Source of the DNA: JALSHZ01 sp964439815
Lineage (GTDB): Bacteria > Pseudomonadota > Gammaproteobacteria > UWMA-0217
Length of the DNA: 21,347 nt
NCBI GenBank assembly: GCA_964439815.1
Contig: CAYTPO010000188.1
Span: forward strand, 1-21,347
Direction: 5' to 3'
Position numbers and translations under genes: made by a program. Positions 1 through 6,200 of the stretch are shown in pieces; position 1 is the stretch's first letter, and every line of letters starts with the position of its first letter. The notes beneath the pieces were generated by a model. It ran no database searches. It saw only the letters and a list, made by a program, of their open reading frames with translations, and had not been told where the DNA came from.

Positions 1-42
1 CAATCGCTCTACCGATCCCCCTCCGGGACATCAGACAATTTG

Positions 43-59
43 GCGCGGCTATTCCGCGC
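43..59 (+). terminator. GC-rich hairpin, possible end of an upstream transcript
   Basis: GCGCGG (43-48) and CCGCGC (54-59) form a perfect 6-bp stem around a five-base loop. There is no U-run after it on either strand, so intrinsic termination is not certain. It lies before the first gene and could end a transcript entering from the left. The rest of 1-156 shows no gene, no tRNA and no convincing promoter. Confidence 0.3.
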
Positions 60-156
60 TTCAGTTGATGTGTGAAGGATTTTCTTTGCAAAATCATGGA
101 GCTGTTGTCTAGCTATGTTTGTGGGTAATAGGCAGTCCTAGCCCAACCCCCTGATT

Positions 157-1485
157 GTGGATTCCAGTATTACTTCTTCATCGCTCAGCCATCAGAGTGT
201 CCTGGCAATTGCCATTCCCATGATTCTATCCGGTATCACGATACCGCTGGCGGGTATGGTGGATACGGCAGTGATGGGACATCTGGAGGAGGTGCGCTAC
301 CTGGCAGCGGTGGCGTTGGCCAGCAGTCTGTTTGCCTTTCTCTTCATGATCTTCAATTTTCTGCGGATGGGGGTGACCGGCCGCACAGCCCAGTTTCTCG
401 GTGCGGATGATGAGGCGTCCATGGCGCGCACGCTGGCCCAGGGGCTGGTAATTGCCGCTGTGGTTGGGGTGTCGCTGATCCTTCTTCAAGGGCTTCTTGC
501 CGACTGGGGGATCCGGCTGATGGGGGCTCCGGACGGGGTGGCTGGCGATGCCCGCCGCTATTTCGGTATTCGCATCTATGGTGCACCATTCCTGCTGGGT
601 ATCTATGTGCTGACCGGGTGGTTTATCGGTCGTCACAAGGCACAATTGGTGTTGTTGCTACTGTTGCTGAACAATGGCGCCAATATGCTGCTGGATCTGC
701 TGTTTGTACCGTTGCTGGGGATGAATGTCGAGGGTGTGGCACTGGCAACGGTAATGTCCGAGATTCTGGCTTTCGGGCTTGGTTGCCACCTGGCTTTCCG
801 TCATGAGCACGCATGGCAGGCGTTACTGCAGAACCGGCGGCTGTTTGTTGCCGGCGAAGCAGCGCAGCTGTTCCAGCTGAACAAGGATCTGTTTCTGCGC
901 ACTATCGCATTGATGACGGTTTTCACCTTCTTTACTGCCCAGGGTGCGCGGCAGGAGGCGACGATTCTGGCCGCTAACGCCGTATTGCTGAATATGTTCG
1001 TGTTGGCGGCATTTGGTCTTGATGGCTTTGCCTATGCTGCCGAAGCGCTGGTGGGGCATGCGCTGGGACGTGGAGATGGCAGGCGTCTGGGGCGAGCCTT
1101 GAAGCTGACGGCAATCTGGTCAATGGCACAGGCTGTCGCGATTGCACTGATCTTCCTGCTGTTTGGGCAAGTCTGGATCGATTGGCTGACAACGCTGCCT
1201 GATGTCCGGGAGGCGGCGAGAGGATACCTGGTGTGGGTTGTCGTGCTACCTCTGGTGGGCGTCTGGGCTTTCTGGCTGGACGGTGTATTTGTTGGCGCAA
1301 CTTCGAGCAGGGACATGCGCAACACCATGCTGTTGTCGGTTGCGGGGTTCTATCTGCTCTGGTTTCTGTTGCGGCCATTGCAGAACCACGGACTATGGTT
1401 GGCCATGCTGCTGTTTTTTGCATTGCGTGGTGTGCTGCTGGGTTTTAGACTGCTGCGACAATATCCGAAGTGGACGGAAGAATGA
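157..1485 (+). CDS. dinF: MATE-family multidrug/toxin efflux protein, DinF type
   Basis: A 442-residue inner-membrane antiporter of the MATE family, which exports cationic drugs or toxic metabolites using a sodium or proton gradient. About twelve hydrophobic segments run along its length. DinF-type signatures are visible: a VDTAVMGHL segment near residue 36, FLRMGVTGRTAQ near 68-79, LDGFAYAAEALVGHALG near 288-304, and LDGVFVGAT near 374-382. The length matches E. coli DinF (about 440-460). The start is GTG at 157. An in-frame TAG at 139-141 excludes a longer protein, and the next ATG (codon 22) would cut into the first helix. No clear Shine-Dalgarno sequence precedes the GTG. The stop overlaps the next gene's ATG (ATGA, 1482-1485), so the two are translationally coupled. 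The family assignment is secure; DinF rather than NorM rests on motif resemblance, and the substrate is unknown. Confidence 0.9.
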   Translation: MDSSITSSSLSHQSVLAIAIPMILSGITIPLAGMVDTAVMGHLEEVRYLAAVALASSLFAFLFMIFNFLRMGVTGRTAQFLGADDEASMARTLAQGLVIAAVVGVSLILLQGLLADWGIRLMGAPDGVAGDARRYFGIRIYGAPFLLGIYVLTGWFIGRHKAQLVLLLLLLNNGANMLLDLLFVPLLGMNVEGVALATVMSEILAFGLGCHLAFRHEHAWQALLQNRRLFVAGEAAQLFQLNKDLFLRTIALMTVFTFFTAQGARQEATILAANAVLLNMFVLAAFGLDGFAYAAEALVGHALGRGDGRRLGRALKLTAIWSMAQAVAIALIFLLFGQVWIDWLTTLPDVREAARGYLVWVVVLPLVGVWAFWLDGVFVGATSSRDMRNTMLLSVAGFYLLWFLLRPLQNHGLWLAMLLFFALRGVLLGFRLLRQYPKWTEE

Positions 1486-2291
1486 GTCGACAAACCGTGC
1501 ATGACGCTGCCTGCCAGGCGTTGATGGCCACTGAGCTAGCGGAGAAGCAGTCATTGCTGGATACGTTGTCCCACGCCTGGGATGCCGATGAACTTCTGGC
1601 GAATCCCGAGCTGGGGGTGGCAGAGCCGGTTCCCCGGCCTGGTCGACCCGAGCGTCCGCTGCTGGTACACCCGCGGGAGCTCAAGCAGCGCAAGCTGTTC
1701 TCTCCCGGCGGGCATGCTGCCTTCCTGCATGCTCTGGCGCATATCGAGTTCAATGCGATCAATCTGGCGCTGGATGCCGTGTACCGGTTTCACGGCCTGC
1801 CCGGGGCGTACTACTCGGGCTGGATTCAGGTGGCGCGGGAGGAGGTCTACCACCATCAATTGCTGGTCGAGCATCTTGAGAACCAGGGCTATGGCTACGG
1901 CGACTTTCCCGCACATAACGGTCTGTGGGACATGGCGATGCGTACCGATAGCGATCTGTTGCTGCGGATGGCACTGATACCGCGGGTGTTCGAAGCGCGA
2001 GGGCTGGATGTGACGCCGCCGATGATCGAGCGGCTACGGCAATATGGTGATGAACGCGGTGCGGAGATCCTGGAAATCATCCTGCATGATGAGGTAGGGC
2101 ATGTCGCCATTGGCAATCGCTGGTATCACTGGGTCTGCGAGCGCCGCGGGCTGGAGCCGCAGGAAACCTTCATCCAGCTTGTCAGAGAGTATCTGCCGGG
2201 GCGGGTGAAAGGCCCATTTCATGTGGAAGCACGGCTCAAGGCCGGCTTTAGCGAACAAGAACTCAGGCAACTGGAAAATCTGGAGTACTGA
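1482..2291 (+). CDS. DUF455 ferritin-like domain protein
   Basis: A 269-residue cytoplasmic protein of the DUF455 family, which adopts a ferritin-like four-helix bundle related to the diiron tRNA hydroxylase MiaE. Candidate metal ligands fall in helical positions: HIEFNAIN, the EEVYHHQLLVEHL segment, PRVFEARGLD, and LHDEVGHVAIGNRWY. This is the paired E and ExxH pattern expected of a diiron or dimetal site. The reaction of the family is not established as far as I know; oxidation or oxygen sensing is only inference. I chose ATG 1482, which overlaps the dinF stop; an in-frame GTG at 1470 would add four residues. It is followed after 2 nt by the lipoprotein gene. No transmembrane segment or signal is visible. 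Confidence 0.8.
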   Translation: MSRQTVHDAACQALMATELAEKQSLLDTLSHAWDADELLANPELGVAEPVPRPGRPERPLLVHPRELKQRKLFSPGGHAAFLHALAHIEFNAINLALDAVYRFHGLPGAYYSGWIQVAREEVYHHQLLVEHLENQGYGYGDFPAHNGLWDMAMRTDSDLLLRMALIPRVFEARGLDVTPPMIERLRQYGDERGAEILEIILHDEVGHVAIGNRWYHWVCERRGLEPQETFIQLVREYLPGRVKGPFHVEARLKAGFSEQELRQLENLEY

Positions 2292-2293
2292 AT

Positions 2294-3040
2294 TTGAAAC
2301 GACTTGTATGGATTGCGCTGCTCGCTGCGCTACTTGCCGCTTGCGGGCAGCAAGAGGCATCGACCGATACTGCCAAGGTGAAACAGCCGACAATGGTTGC
2401 GGCTACCGTGCTCCAGTTTCAGGAGCAGGAGGAGGGCGTGACGCCGTATCCGTTGCGGATGCTGGTGACCCGCGAGTTTCTGCGCATGGATGATGGTGCC
2501 GATGCCAAAAGCTATCTGTTGTACGATCGCGCCCAGCAGACGATCCTGAACGTCAATGCCGATGACAAGACGGTGCTGGTGATCAGTCGCAAGTCCCTGA
2601 AGCTCCCTGTCGGCAGCAAGCCGGAAATGGATGTCAGGGACAATGACACTTCGGATATGCCGCGCCTCGGCTCGCAGCAGCCGGTGCACAAGACACTGCA
2701 GACCCAGGGCAAACGTTGTTATGACGTGGTCGCTGTGCCGGGTATGCTGCCGGACGTCGTGGCCGCCATGCGGGAATATCTGCTCACGCTGTCGTCGCAG
2801 CAGATCGAGAATCTGGACAAGACGCCGGTAGAGATGCGTAACCCCTGCATGATGGCCAATCTCATCTACTATCCGGACAAGCATCTGGGCTACGGTTTTC
2901 CGCTGCGGGAATGGGACTATCGCGGTTTTGTACGGGAGTTGGTCGGGTTCGAGCAGCGCCAGATGAGTGATGATCTGTTTACTGTTGCCGATCAGTATCA
3001 GCGCATTACGCTGGATCGTTCGGGTATGAAGAGAGAGTGA
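2294..3040 (+). CDS. Predicted lipoprotein of unknown function
   Basis: A 248-residue protein beginning with a type II signal peptide: positively charged MKR, a hydrophobic stretch, and the lipobox LAAC with the acylated cysteine at residue 17. The mature part is soluble, presumably in the periplasm or attached to the outer membrane. Two further cysteines (in KRCYDV and RNPCMM) could form a disulfide. The central part, with MLVTREFLRMDDG, SYLLYDRAQQTILNVNADDKTVLV, resembles proteins that carry short 'is it set / what does it look like' beta repeats (DUF4412-like), but I do not recognise the family with confidence. The start is TTG at 2294 with GGAG at 2282-2285 as ribosome binding site; it lies 2 nt after the preceding stop, so it is the third gene of the dinF operon. 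Confidence 0.7.
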   Translation: MKRLVWIALLAALLAACGQQEASTDTAKVKQPTMVAATVLQFQEQEEGVTPYPLRMLVTREFLRMDDGADAKSYLLYDRAQQTILNVNADDKTVLVISRKSLKLPVGSKPEMDVRDNDTSDMPRLGSQQPVHKTLQTQGKRCYDVVAVPGMLPDVVAAMREYLLTLSSQQIENLDKTPVEMRNPCMMANLIYYPDKHLGYGFPLREWDYRGFVRELVGFEQRQMSDDLFTVADQYQRITLDRSGMKRE

Positions 3041-3041
3041 A

Positions 3042-3767
3042 TCAGCCGTCGATGCGTTCGAGATGGCAACCGCTGTCGTCGCAGCTCAGGACACTGCCGG
3101 ACTGATACCAGTCACCCAGGACGATGCGTTGTGCCGACTGGCCATCGAGCTGAAAATCATGCATGGCGGGGCGGTGGGTATGGCCATGAATCAGCCGCGT
3201 GACACCGTGCTGCCTCATTGCCGCAGCCACGGTGTCGGTATTGACGTCCATGATCCGTTCGTCCTTGTCGCCGGTTTCGCTTTCACTCTGCTTGCGCAGC
3301 GCCAGTGCCTGCTTGATGCGCTCCGGCAAGGGCAGTGCGAGAAACTGCTGCTGCCAGGCGGGGTCGCGTAGCATGACACGCAATTGCTGATATTGGATGT
3401 CGTCAGTACACAGCGTATCGCCATGCATGATCAGCGTGGGTTGACCGTACAGATCGATGATGGCCGAATCCGACAGCCGCGTCATACCATGGTGATGGCA
3501 GAAGCTGTCACCCAGCAGAAAATCACGATTCCCGGTGATCAGGAAAACAGGGACGCCCGCCTGCTTTACTGTCAGAAGGGCTTCGAGCACGGGCTCCAGC
3601 CCCGGGGTTGGCTGATCATCACCAATCCAGTATTCGAACAGATCCCCCAGGATATAGAGTGCATCGCTGCGAGTAACCCGATCTCTCAGAAAAGCTGCTG
3701 CCAACTGCACGATAGTGGGTCGATGGGTATCGAGGTGAAGGTCGGAAATGAACAGCGTTTTGCTCAT
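3042..3767 (-). CDS. lpxH: UDP-2,3-diacylglucosamine diphosphatase LpxH
   Basis: A 241-residue metallophosphoesterase that hydrolyses UDP-2,3-diacylglucosamine to lipid X and UMP, the fourth step of lipid A synthesis, at the cytoplasmic face of the inner membrane. All family motifs are present: SDLHL (D9, H11), GDLFEYWIGDD (D42), GNRD (N80), MHGDTLCTDD (H115) and the C-terminal HGHTHRP (H194, H196, H198). Length matches E. coli LpxH (240). The open frame extends upstream to 3974 but that part overlaps the cyclophilin gene and is not LpxH-like; the start is ATG at 3765-3767. It follows the cyclophilin gene by 62 nt, the same ppiB-lpxH order as in E. coli. Its stop is separated by one base from the stop of the convergent lipoprotein gene. 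Confidence 0.95.
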   Translation of the reverse strand: MSKTLFISDLHLDTHRPTIVQLAAAFLRDRVTRSDALYILGDLFEYWIGDDQPTPGLEPVLEALLTVKQAGVPVFLITGNRDFLLGDSFCHHHGMTRLSDSAIIDLYGQPTLIMHGDTLCTDDIQYQQLRVMLRDPAWQQQFLALPLPERIKQALALRKQSESETGDKDERIMDVNTDTVAAAMRQHGVTRLIHGHTHRPAMHDFQLDGQSAQRIVLGDWYQSGSVLSCDDSGCHLERIDG

Positions 3768-3791
3768 GGGCGGGGATGGGGAAGGGTTGAT

Positions 3792-3821
3792 GACTCCGGC
3801 TTTCGGGAGAAAGCCGGAGTC
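3792..3821 (-). other. Perfect 13-bp hairpin between cyclophilin gene and lpxH
   Basis: GACTCCGGCTTTC (3792-3804) pairs perfectly with GAAAGCCGGAGTC (3809-3821) around a four-base loop. It lies in the 62-nt gap just after the cyclophilin stop. Read on the transcribed minus strand it is followed by ATCAACCC, not a U-run, so it is unlikely to be an efficient intrinsic terminator. More likely it protects the upstream message's 3' end or causes partial termination before lpxH. Confidence 0.6.
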
Positions 3822-3829
3822 GGGGTCGG

Positions 3830-4411
3830 TTATTCGCTGACGGTGGCCTTGGTGATGACGACTGCATCGACCGGAACGTCCTGATGTCCCGCCTTGTTGG
3901 CGGTCGCCACTTTTTCGATCTCCTGGACGATATCCAGCCCCTCGACGACCTTGCCGAATACGCAATAACCCCAACCTTGCTGGGTCGGTGCGCTGAAGTT
4001 GAGGAAGCCATTGTCCTTGGTGTTGATGAAAAACTGTGCCGTGGCGGAATGCGGGTTGCCGGTTCTGGCCATCGCAATGGTGCCGAGGTCGTTGGTCAAC
4101 CCGTTGTTGGCTTCGTTCTCGATTGGTGCCTTGGTTTCTTTCTGCTGCATGTCCTCGGTGAAGCCTCCACCCTGGATCATGAAGTTGGGGATGACGCGAT
4201 GGAAAATCGTCCCGTCGAAGAAGCCATCCTTGACGTAGGAGATGAAGTTGGCAACGGTCTTGGGCGCCTTGTCTGGATACAGCTCCAGCACGATCGTGCC
4301 CTTGTTGGTTTCCATTGTAACTTTTGGATTATTGGACTCGCTCATTGAATTACATCCTGTCATAAGAATAAAAAATAGGATCAACAGGCCGGATTTGCGA
4401 AACAGCGCCAT
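3830..4411 (-). CDS. ppiB: Cyclophilin-type peptidyl-prolyl cis-trans isomerase with lipoprotein signal
   Basis: A 193-residue cyclophilin (proline isomerase, folding helper). The catalytic domain covers about residues 29-190, with the typical VLELYPDKAPKTVANF, FHRVIPNFMIQGG (catalytic Arg) and ATAQFFINTKDNGFLNF segments; the tryptophan that confers cyclosporin binding is not evident at the usual place. In front of the PpiB-like core is a 22-residue extension with a hydrophobic stretch and a lipobox-like LMTGC (Cys 19), suggesting a lipid-anchored periplasmic protein. ATG 4411 has GAGG about 8 nt upstream, supporting the long form. An internal ATG at 4345 (MSESNNPK) also has an AGGA nearby and would give a cytoplasmic 171-residue PpiB. 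It precedes lpxH, as ppiB does in E. coli, which is why I use that symbol; the localisation is the uncertain point. Confidence 0.88.
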   Translation of the reverse strand: MALFRKSGLLILFFILMTGCNSMSESNNPKVTMETNKGTIVLELYPDKAPKTVANFISYVKDGFFDGTIFHRVIPNFMIQGGGFTEDMQQKETKAPIENEANNGLTNDLGTIAMARTGNPHSATAQFFINTKDNGFLNFSAPTQQGWGYCVFGKVVEGLDIVQEIEKVATANKAGHQDVPVDAVVITKATVSE

Positions 4412-4486
4412 GGCTTATGCCTCGAAGTTGGACCAAAGCGCGACATGATATAGCGCAAACCCGTAATGTGAAAGGGGTTGCCGCGC

Positions 4487-4516
4487 TTGTTTGCAAATGA
4501 TGAAGTCTTCTATAAT
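4487..4516 (+). promoter_or_regulatory. Candidate sigma-70 promoter of the sensor gene
   Basis: A perfect -10 hexamer TATAAT (4511-4516) lies 18 bp after TTGTTT (4487-4492; three of six bases match TTGACA, including TTG). Transcription would begin near 4523, about 60 nt before the ATG at 4586. The 174-nt divergent gap between the cyclophilin and sensor genes must also hold the cyclophilin promoter, for which I see only weak candidates. Confidence 0.5.
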
Positions 4517-4585
4517 CACCGAATTACAGTATGGGAATTCAAGTCGTGTTTCCCCTGTCTCCCTTTCCGCTGCCGAGTCAGATAC

Positions 4586-5476
4586 ATGAGCAAACTCCCT
4601 GCTGCTTCACTCAGTCTGTTGATGATACTCATTGTATCCATGGTACTGATCGTCAACACCATCGAACGGATTCGCGAGTTCAAGGATTATCAGCGAGGGA
4701 TGCAGGAGGCTGTCGTCGATGGCGCTGCGTTTGCCGCTTCCATCCACATTCTCGAAACCAAGAAGATGGTCTCGCTGTTTGCTGATGAGTATCGTGACCT
4801 GATCACCAGGCTGGCGTTCTACCCCAACGATGAAGCCACGAAGGTTCAGCTGAGAAACCGTCTCAAGGCGCGTTTTGACAATGTCTTCACCTTTACCATC
4901 GCCACACCCGAAGGGATTCCGGTTTTATCCGATATTGAAACCCGGGTTGGAGAGGTGTGTCAGCAGGATCTTGCGGAATTCATGGGAGGTGTGACCAAGG
5001 GTCACCCGGTTGGCAAGCAGAACCTGGTGTCCATCCACCCGAATCCATCGGGGTACCATTATGATGTCATGGTGCCGCTGAGTGTCGCCGGTGTGGCGCG
5101 GATCTTCTTTGTCAGTTTCTTTCCTTCGCATCTGGCTGAAATCGCGAAGACGCATGCTCCCCCGGGGCAGCAGCTGTTGTTTGTTCACAATGACAACCCG
5201 ACCCTGATAGAAATAGGTGCCGGCGGCAGCCGCGAAGTGCTTGGCCGGGATATCCATCTGTCCGCAGACGAAAGCCGGCGCGCCAAGGTCGGCAAATTCA
5301 TAGCCGGGAGCAAGTGGCGTCTGCTTGATATTCCCGAAGCGCACTATGTCGAACAGTATGAACGCAAGCTGTGGCGCGAAGTCGGATTGATCATAGCGTT
5401 TGTTGCACTGATCAGCCTGATCATGATGATGTACATGATCCGCCTGTGCCGCCAGTGTGATGCCCGCTGTAATTGA
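4586..5476 (+). CDS. Two-TM membrane sensor protein without an output domain
   Basis: A 296-residue protein with an N-terminal membrane helix (about residues 6-25, SLSLLMILIVSMVLIVN), a periplasmic domain of about 230 residues, and a second helix near 262-284 (VGLIIAFVALISLIMMMYMI) followed by only a short cysteine-containing tail (RLCRQCDARCN). This is the topology of the sensing half of diguanylate cyclases, histidine kinases and chemoreceptors, but no HAMP, GGDEF, EAL, kinase or MCP domain follows, and none is found in the other frames just downstream. The periplasmic part has the alternating helix/beta look of a Cache-like domain; that is inference. I chose ATG 4586 because the frame upstream of it lacks a plausible signal. 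Ligand and partner are unknown. Confidence 0.65.
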   Translation: MSKLPAASLSLLMILIVSMVLIVNTIERIREFKDYQRGMQEAVVDGAAFAASIHILETKKMVSLFADEYRDLITRLAFYPNDEATKVQLRNRLKARFDNVFTFTIATPEGIPVLSDIETRVGEVCQQDLAEFMGGVTKGHPVGKQNLVSIHPNPSGYHYDVMVPLSVAGVARIFFVSFFPSHLAEIAKTHAPPGQQLLFVHNDNPTLIEIGAGGSREVLGRDIHLSADESRRAKVGKFIAGSKWRLLDIPEAHYVEQYERKLWREVGLIIAFVALISLIMMMYMIRLCRQCDARCN

Positions 5477-5632
5477 CTACCCCTTTCCGGATTCAGGGTA
5501 ACGTGATGGCTGCCCGGGTTTCGGAGCATGGATGCTGCCTGATTGTTCCAATGATTTTCGTTTTAAACGGTAAAGTCCGACAGGCTCCTGGCAGTAGCTG
5601 AGTAGTTGCGATTACATGAGGTATTCCTTTCT

Positions 5633-5653
5633 GGCAGGAGGTTCATTCCTGCC
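5633..5653 (+). terminator. Hairpin, possible terminator of the sensor gene
   Basis: GGCAGGA (5633-5639) pairs with TCCTGCC (5647-5653) around a seven-base loop; a pyrimidine-rich TTTCTGCCCCTTT follows. It lies about 155 nt after the sensor stop. The broken U-tract makes it a weak terminator candidate. Confidence 0.4.
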
Positions 5654-5678
5654 TTTCTGCCCCTTTGGGCGTCAATTT

Positions 5679-5694
5679 TGGAACGGTATGTGCT
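5679..5694 (+). promoter_or_regulatory. Candidate sigma-54 (-24/-12) promoter
   Basis: TGGAACGGTATGTGCT matches the RpoN consensus TGGCAC-N5-TTGCW with the invariant GG (5680-5681) and GC (5692-5693) at the correct spacing and two mismatches elsewhere. Transcription would start near 5705 and run through the 43-residue ORF at 5824 after a leader of about 120 nt. A single match in AT-richer intergenic DNA can occur by chance. The near-palindrome CGTTTTAAACG at 5559-5569 lies about 140 bp upstream, where an enhancer-binding protein would be expected. Confidence 0.4.
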
Positions 5695-5823
5695 TTCTTT
5701 GTTGAAAATTGGGAGGTGCATCACGTTATTGTGTAGGTAATGCTGCCAATATCCAATCCATAGCGTACTAATAACACACTGTAATCAGTGGCTTAGCCCG
5801 AATTCTTACCAGAGGGTACGATA

Positions 5824-5955
5824 ATGGGATTCACAAGACTCGATAGTAACAGGATGCCGCGGCAGAGGGATTTTCCGGGCGGGGTTGAAAGCATGTTGGA
5901 CAAGATCATAGGTTTGTTGTTGCTGGTGCTTGTAATCATTCTTCTGAGATATTGA
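5824..5955 (+). CDS. 43-residue single-TM miniprotein
   Basis: An ORF of 43 codons. The first 24 residues are polar and basic (MGFTRLDSNRMPRQRDF...); the last 20 form one membrane helix, IIGLLLLVLVIILL, ending in RY. ATG 5824 has an excellent ribosome binding site, GAGGG at 5812-5816, 7 nt upstream. A candidate sigma-54 promoter precedes it and two hairpins follow its stop (5968-5987, 6021-6038). These features together make it look like a real small gene rather than noise, but I know no homologue. Single-helix proteins of this size often modulate larger membrane proteins; the two-TM sensor upstream would be one candidate, by position only. Confidence 0.5.
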   Translation: MGFTRLDSNRMPRQRDFPGGVESMLDKIIGLLLLVLVIILLRY

Positions 5956-5967
5956 AGGATTGACCCT

Positions 5968-5987
5968 GTTCGACAAGGTTGTTGAAC
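5968..5987 (+). other. Hairpin just after the miniprotein stop
   Basis: GTTCGACAA (5968-5976) faces TTGTTGAAC (5979-5987). In RNA the single mismatch is a G-U pair, giving an 8-bp stem with a four-base loop, 12 nt after the stop codon at 5955. No U-run follows. Confidence 0.45.
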
Positions 5988-6020
5988 GGGGATCGGGATC
6001 TGTTTTCCCGAGTTTGGCTT

Positions 6021-6048
6021 GATCGCAAGGATGCGATCCTCTTTCTTT
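6021..6048 (+). terminator. Candidate terminator downstream of the miniprotein
   Basis: GATCGCA (6021-6027) pairs perfectly with TGCGATC (6032-6038) around the tetraloop AGGA and is followed by the pyrimidine-rich CCTCTTTCTTT. This is the best terminator-like element between the miniprotein and the GluRS-like gene. The remaining bases up to 6200 show a spurious short hydrophobic frame but no supported gene. Confidence 0.4.
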
Positions 6049-6200
6049 GTGCCTGTCTGGCACTCATCTGCTTATTCTTCTCAATAATCTGTTTACCCGG
6101 TGTGGATACCCTGATTGGGTTACACTGCCGCGCAGGAAACCGGTGGATTTGGGACCAACCGGACAAACAGGCTTTTGGCCCTCCAGGGAGTGGGCCATGA

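Larger units (their letters stand above)
5477..5823. other. Intergenic stretch with regulatory-looking elements
   Basis: These 347 bases carry no convincing gene on either strand. They hold a short near-palindrome CGTTTTAAACG (5559-5569), a hairpin at 5633-5653 and a sigma-54-like promoter at 5679-5694. An alternative sigma-70 candidate is TTGAAA (5702-5707) and TTATTG (5726-5731), 18 bp apart. They end with the ribosome binding site of the 43-residue ORF. Confidence 0.5.

Noticed and set aside
3768..3974. N-terminal extension of LpxH by 69 residues
   Set aside because: It overlaps the cyclophilin gene, is Arg/Gly-rich shadow sequence, and the standard LpxH N terminus starts exactly at ATG 3767.
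5979..6200. Plus-strand frame of 73 codons with a hydrophobic stretch
   Set aside because: It starts at a TTG with no properly spaced ribosome binding site, begins inside a hairpin, contains the terminator-like stem at 6021-6038, and its C-terminal half has no protein-like character.
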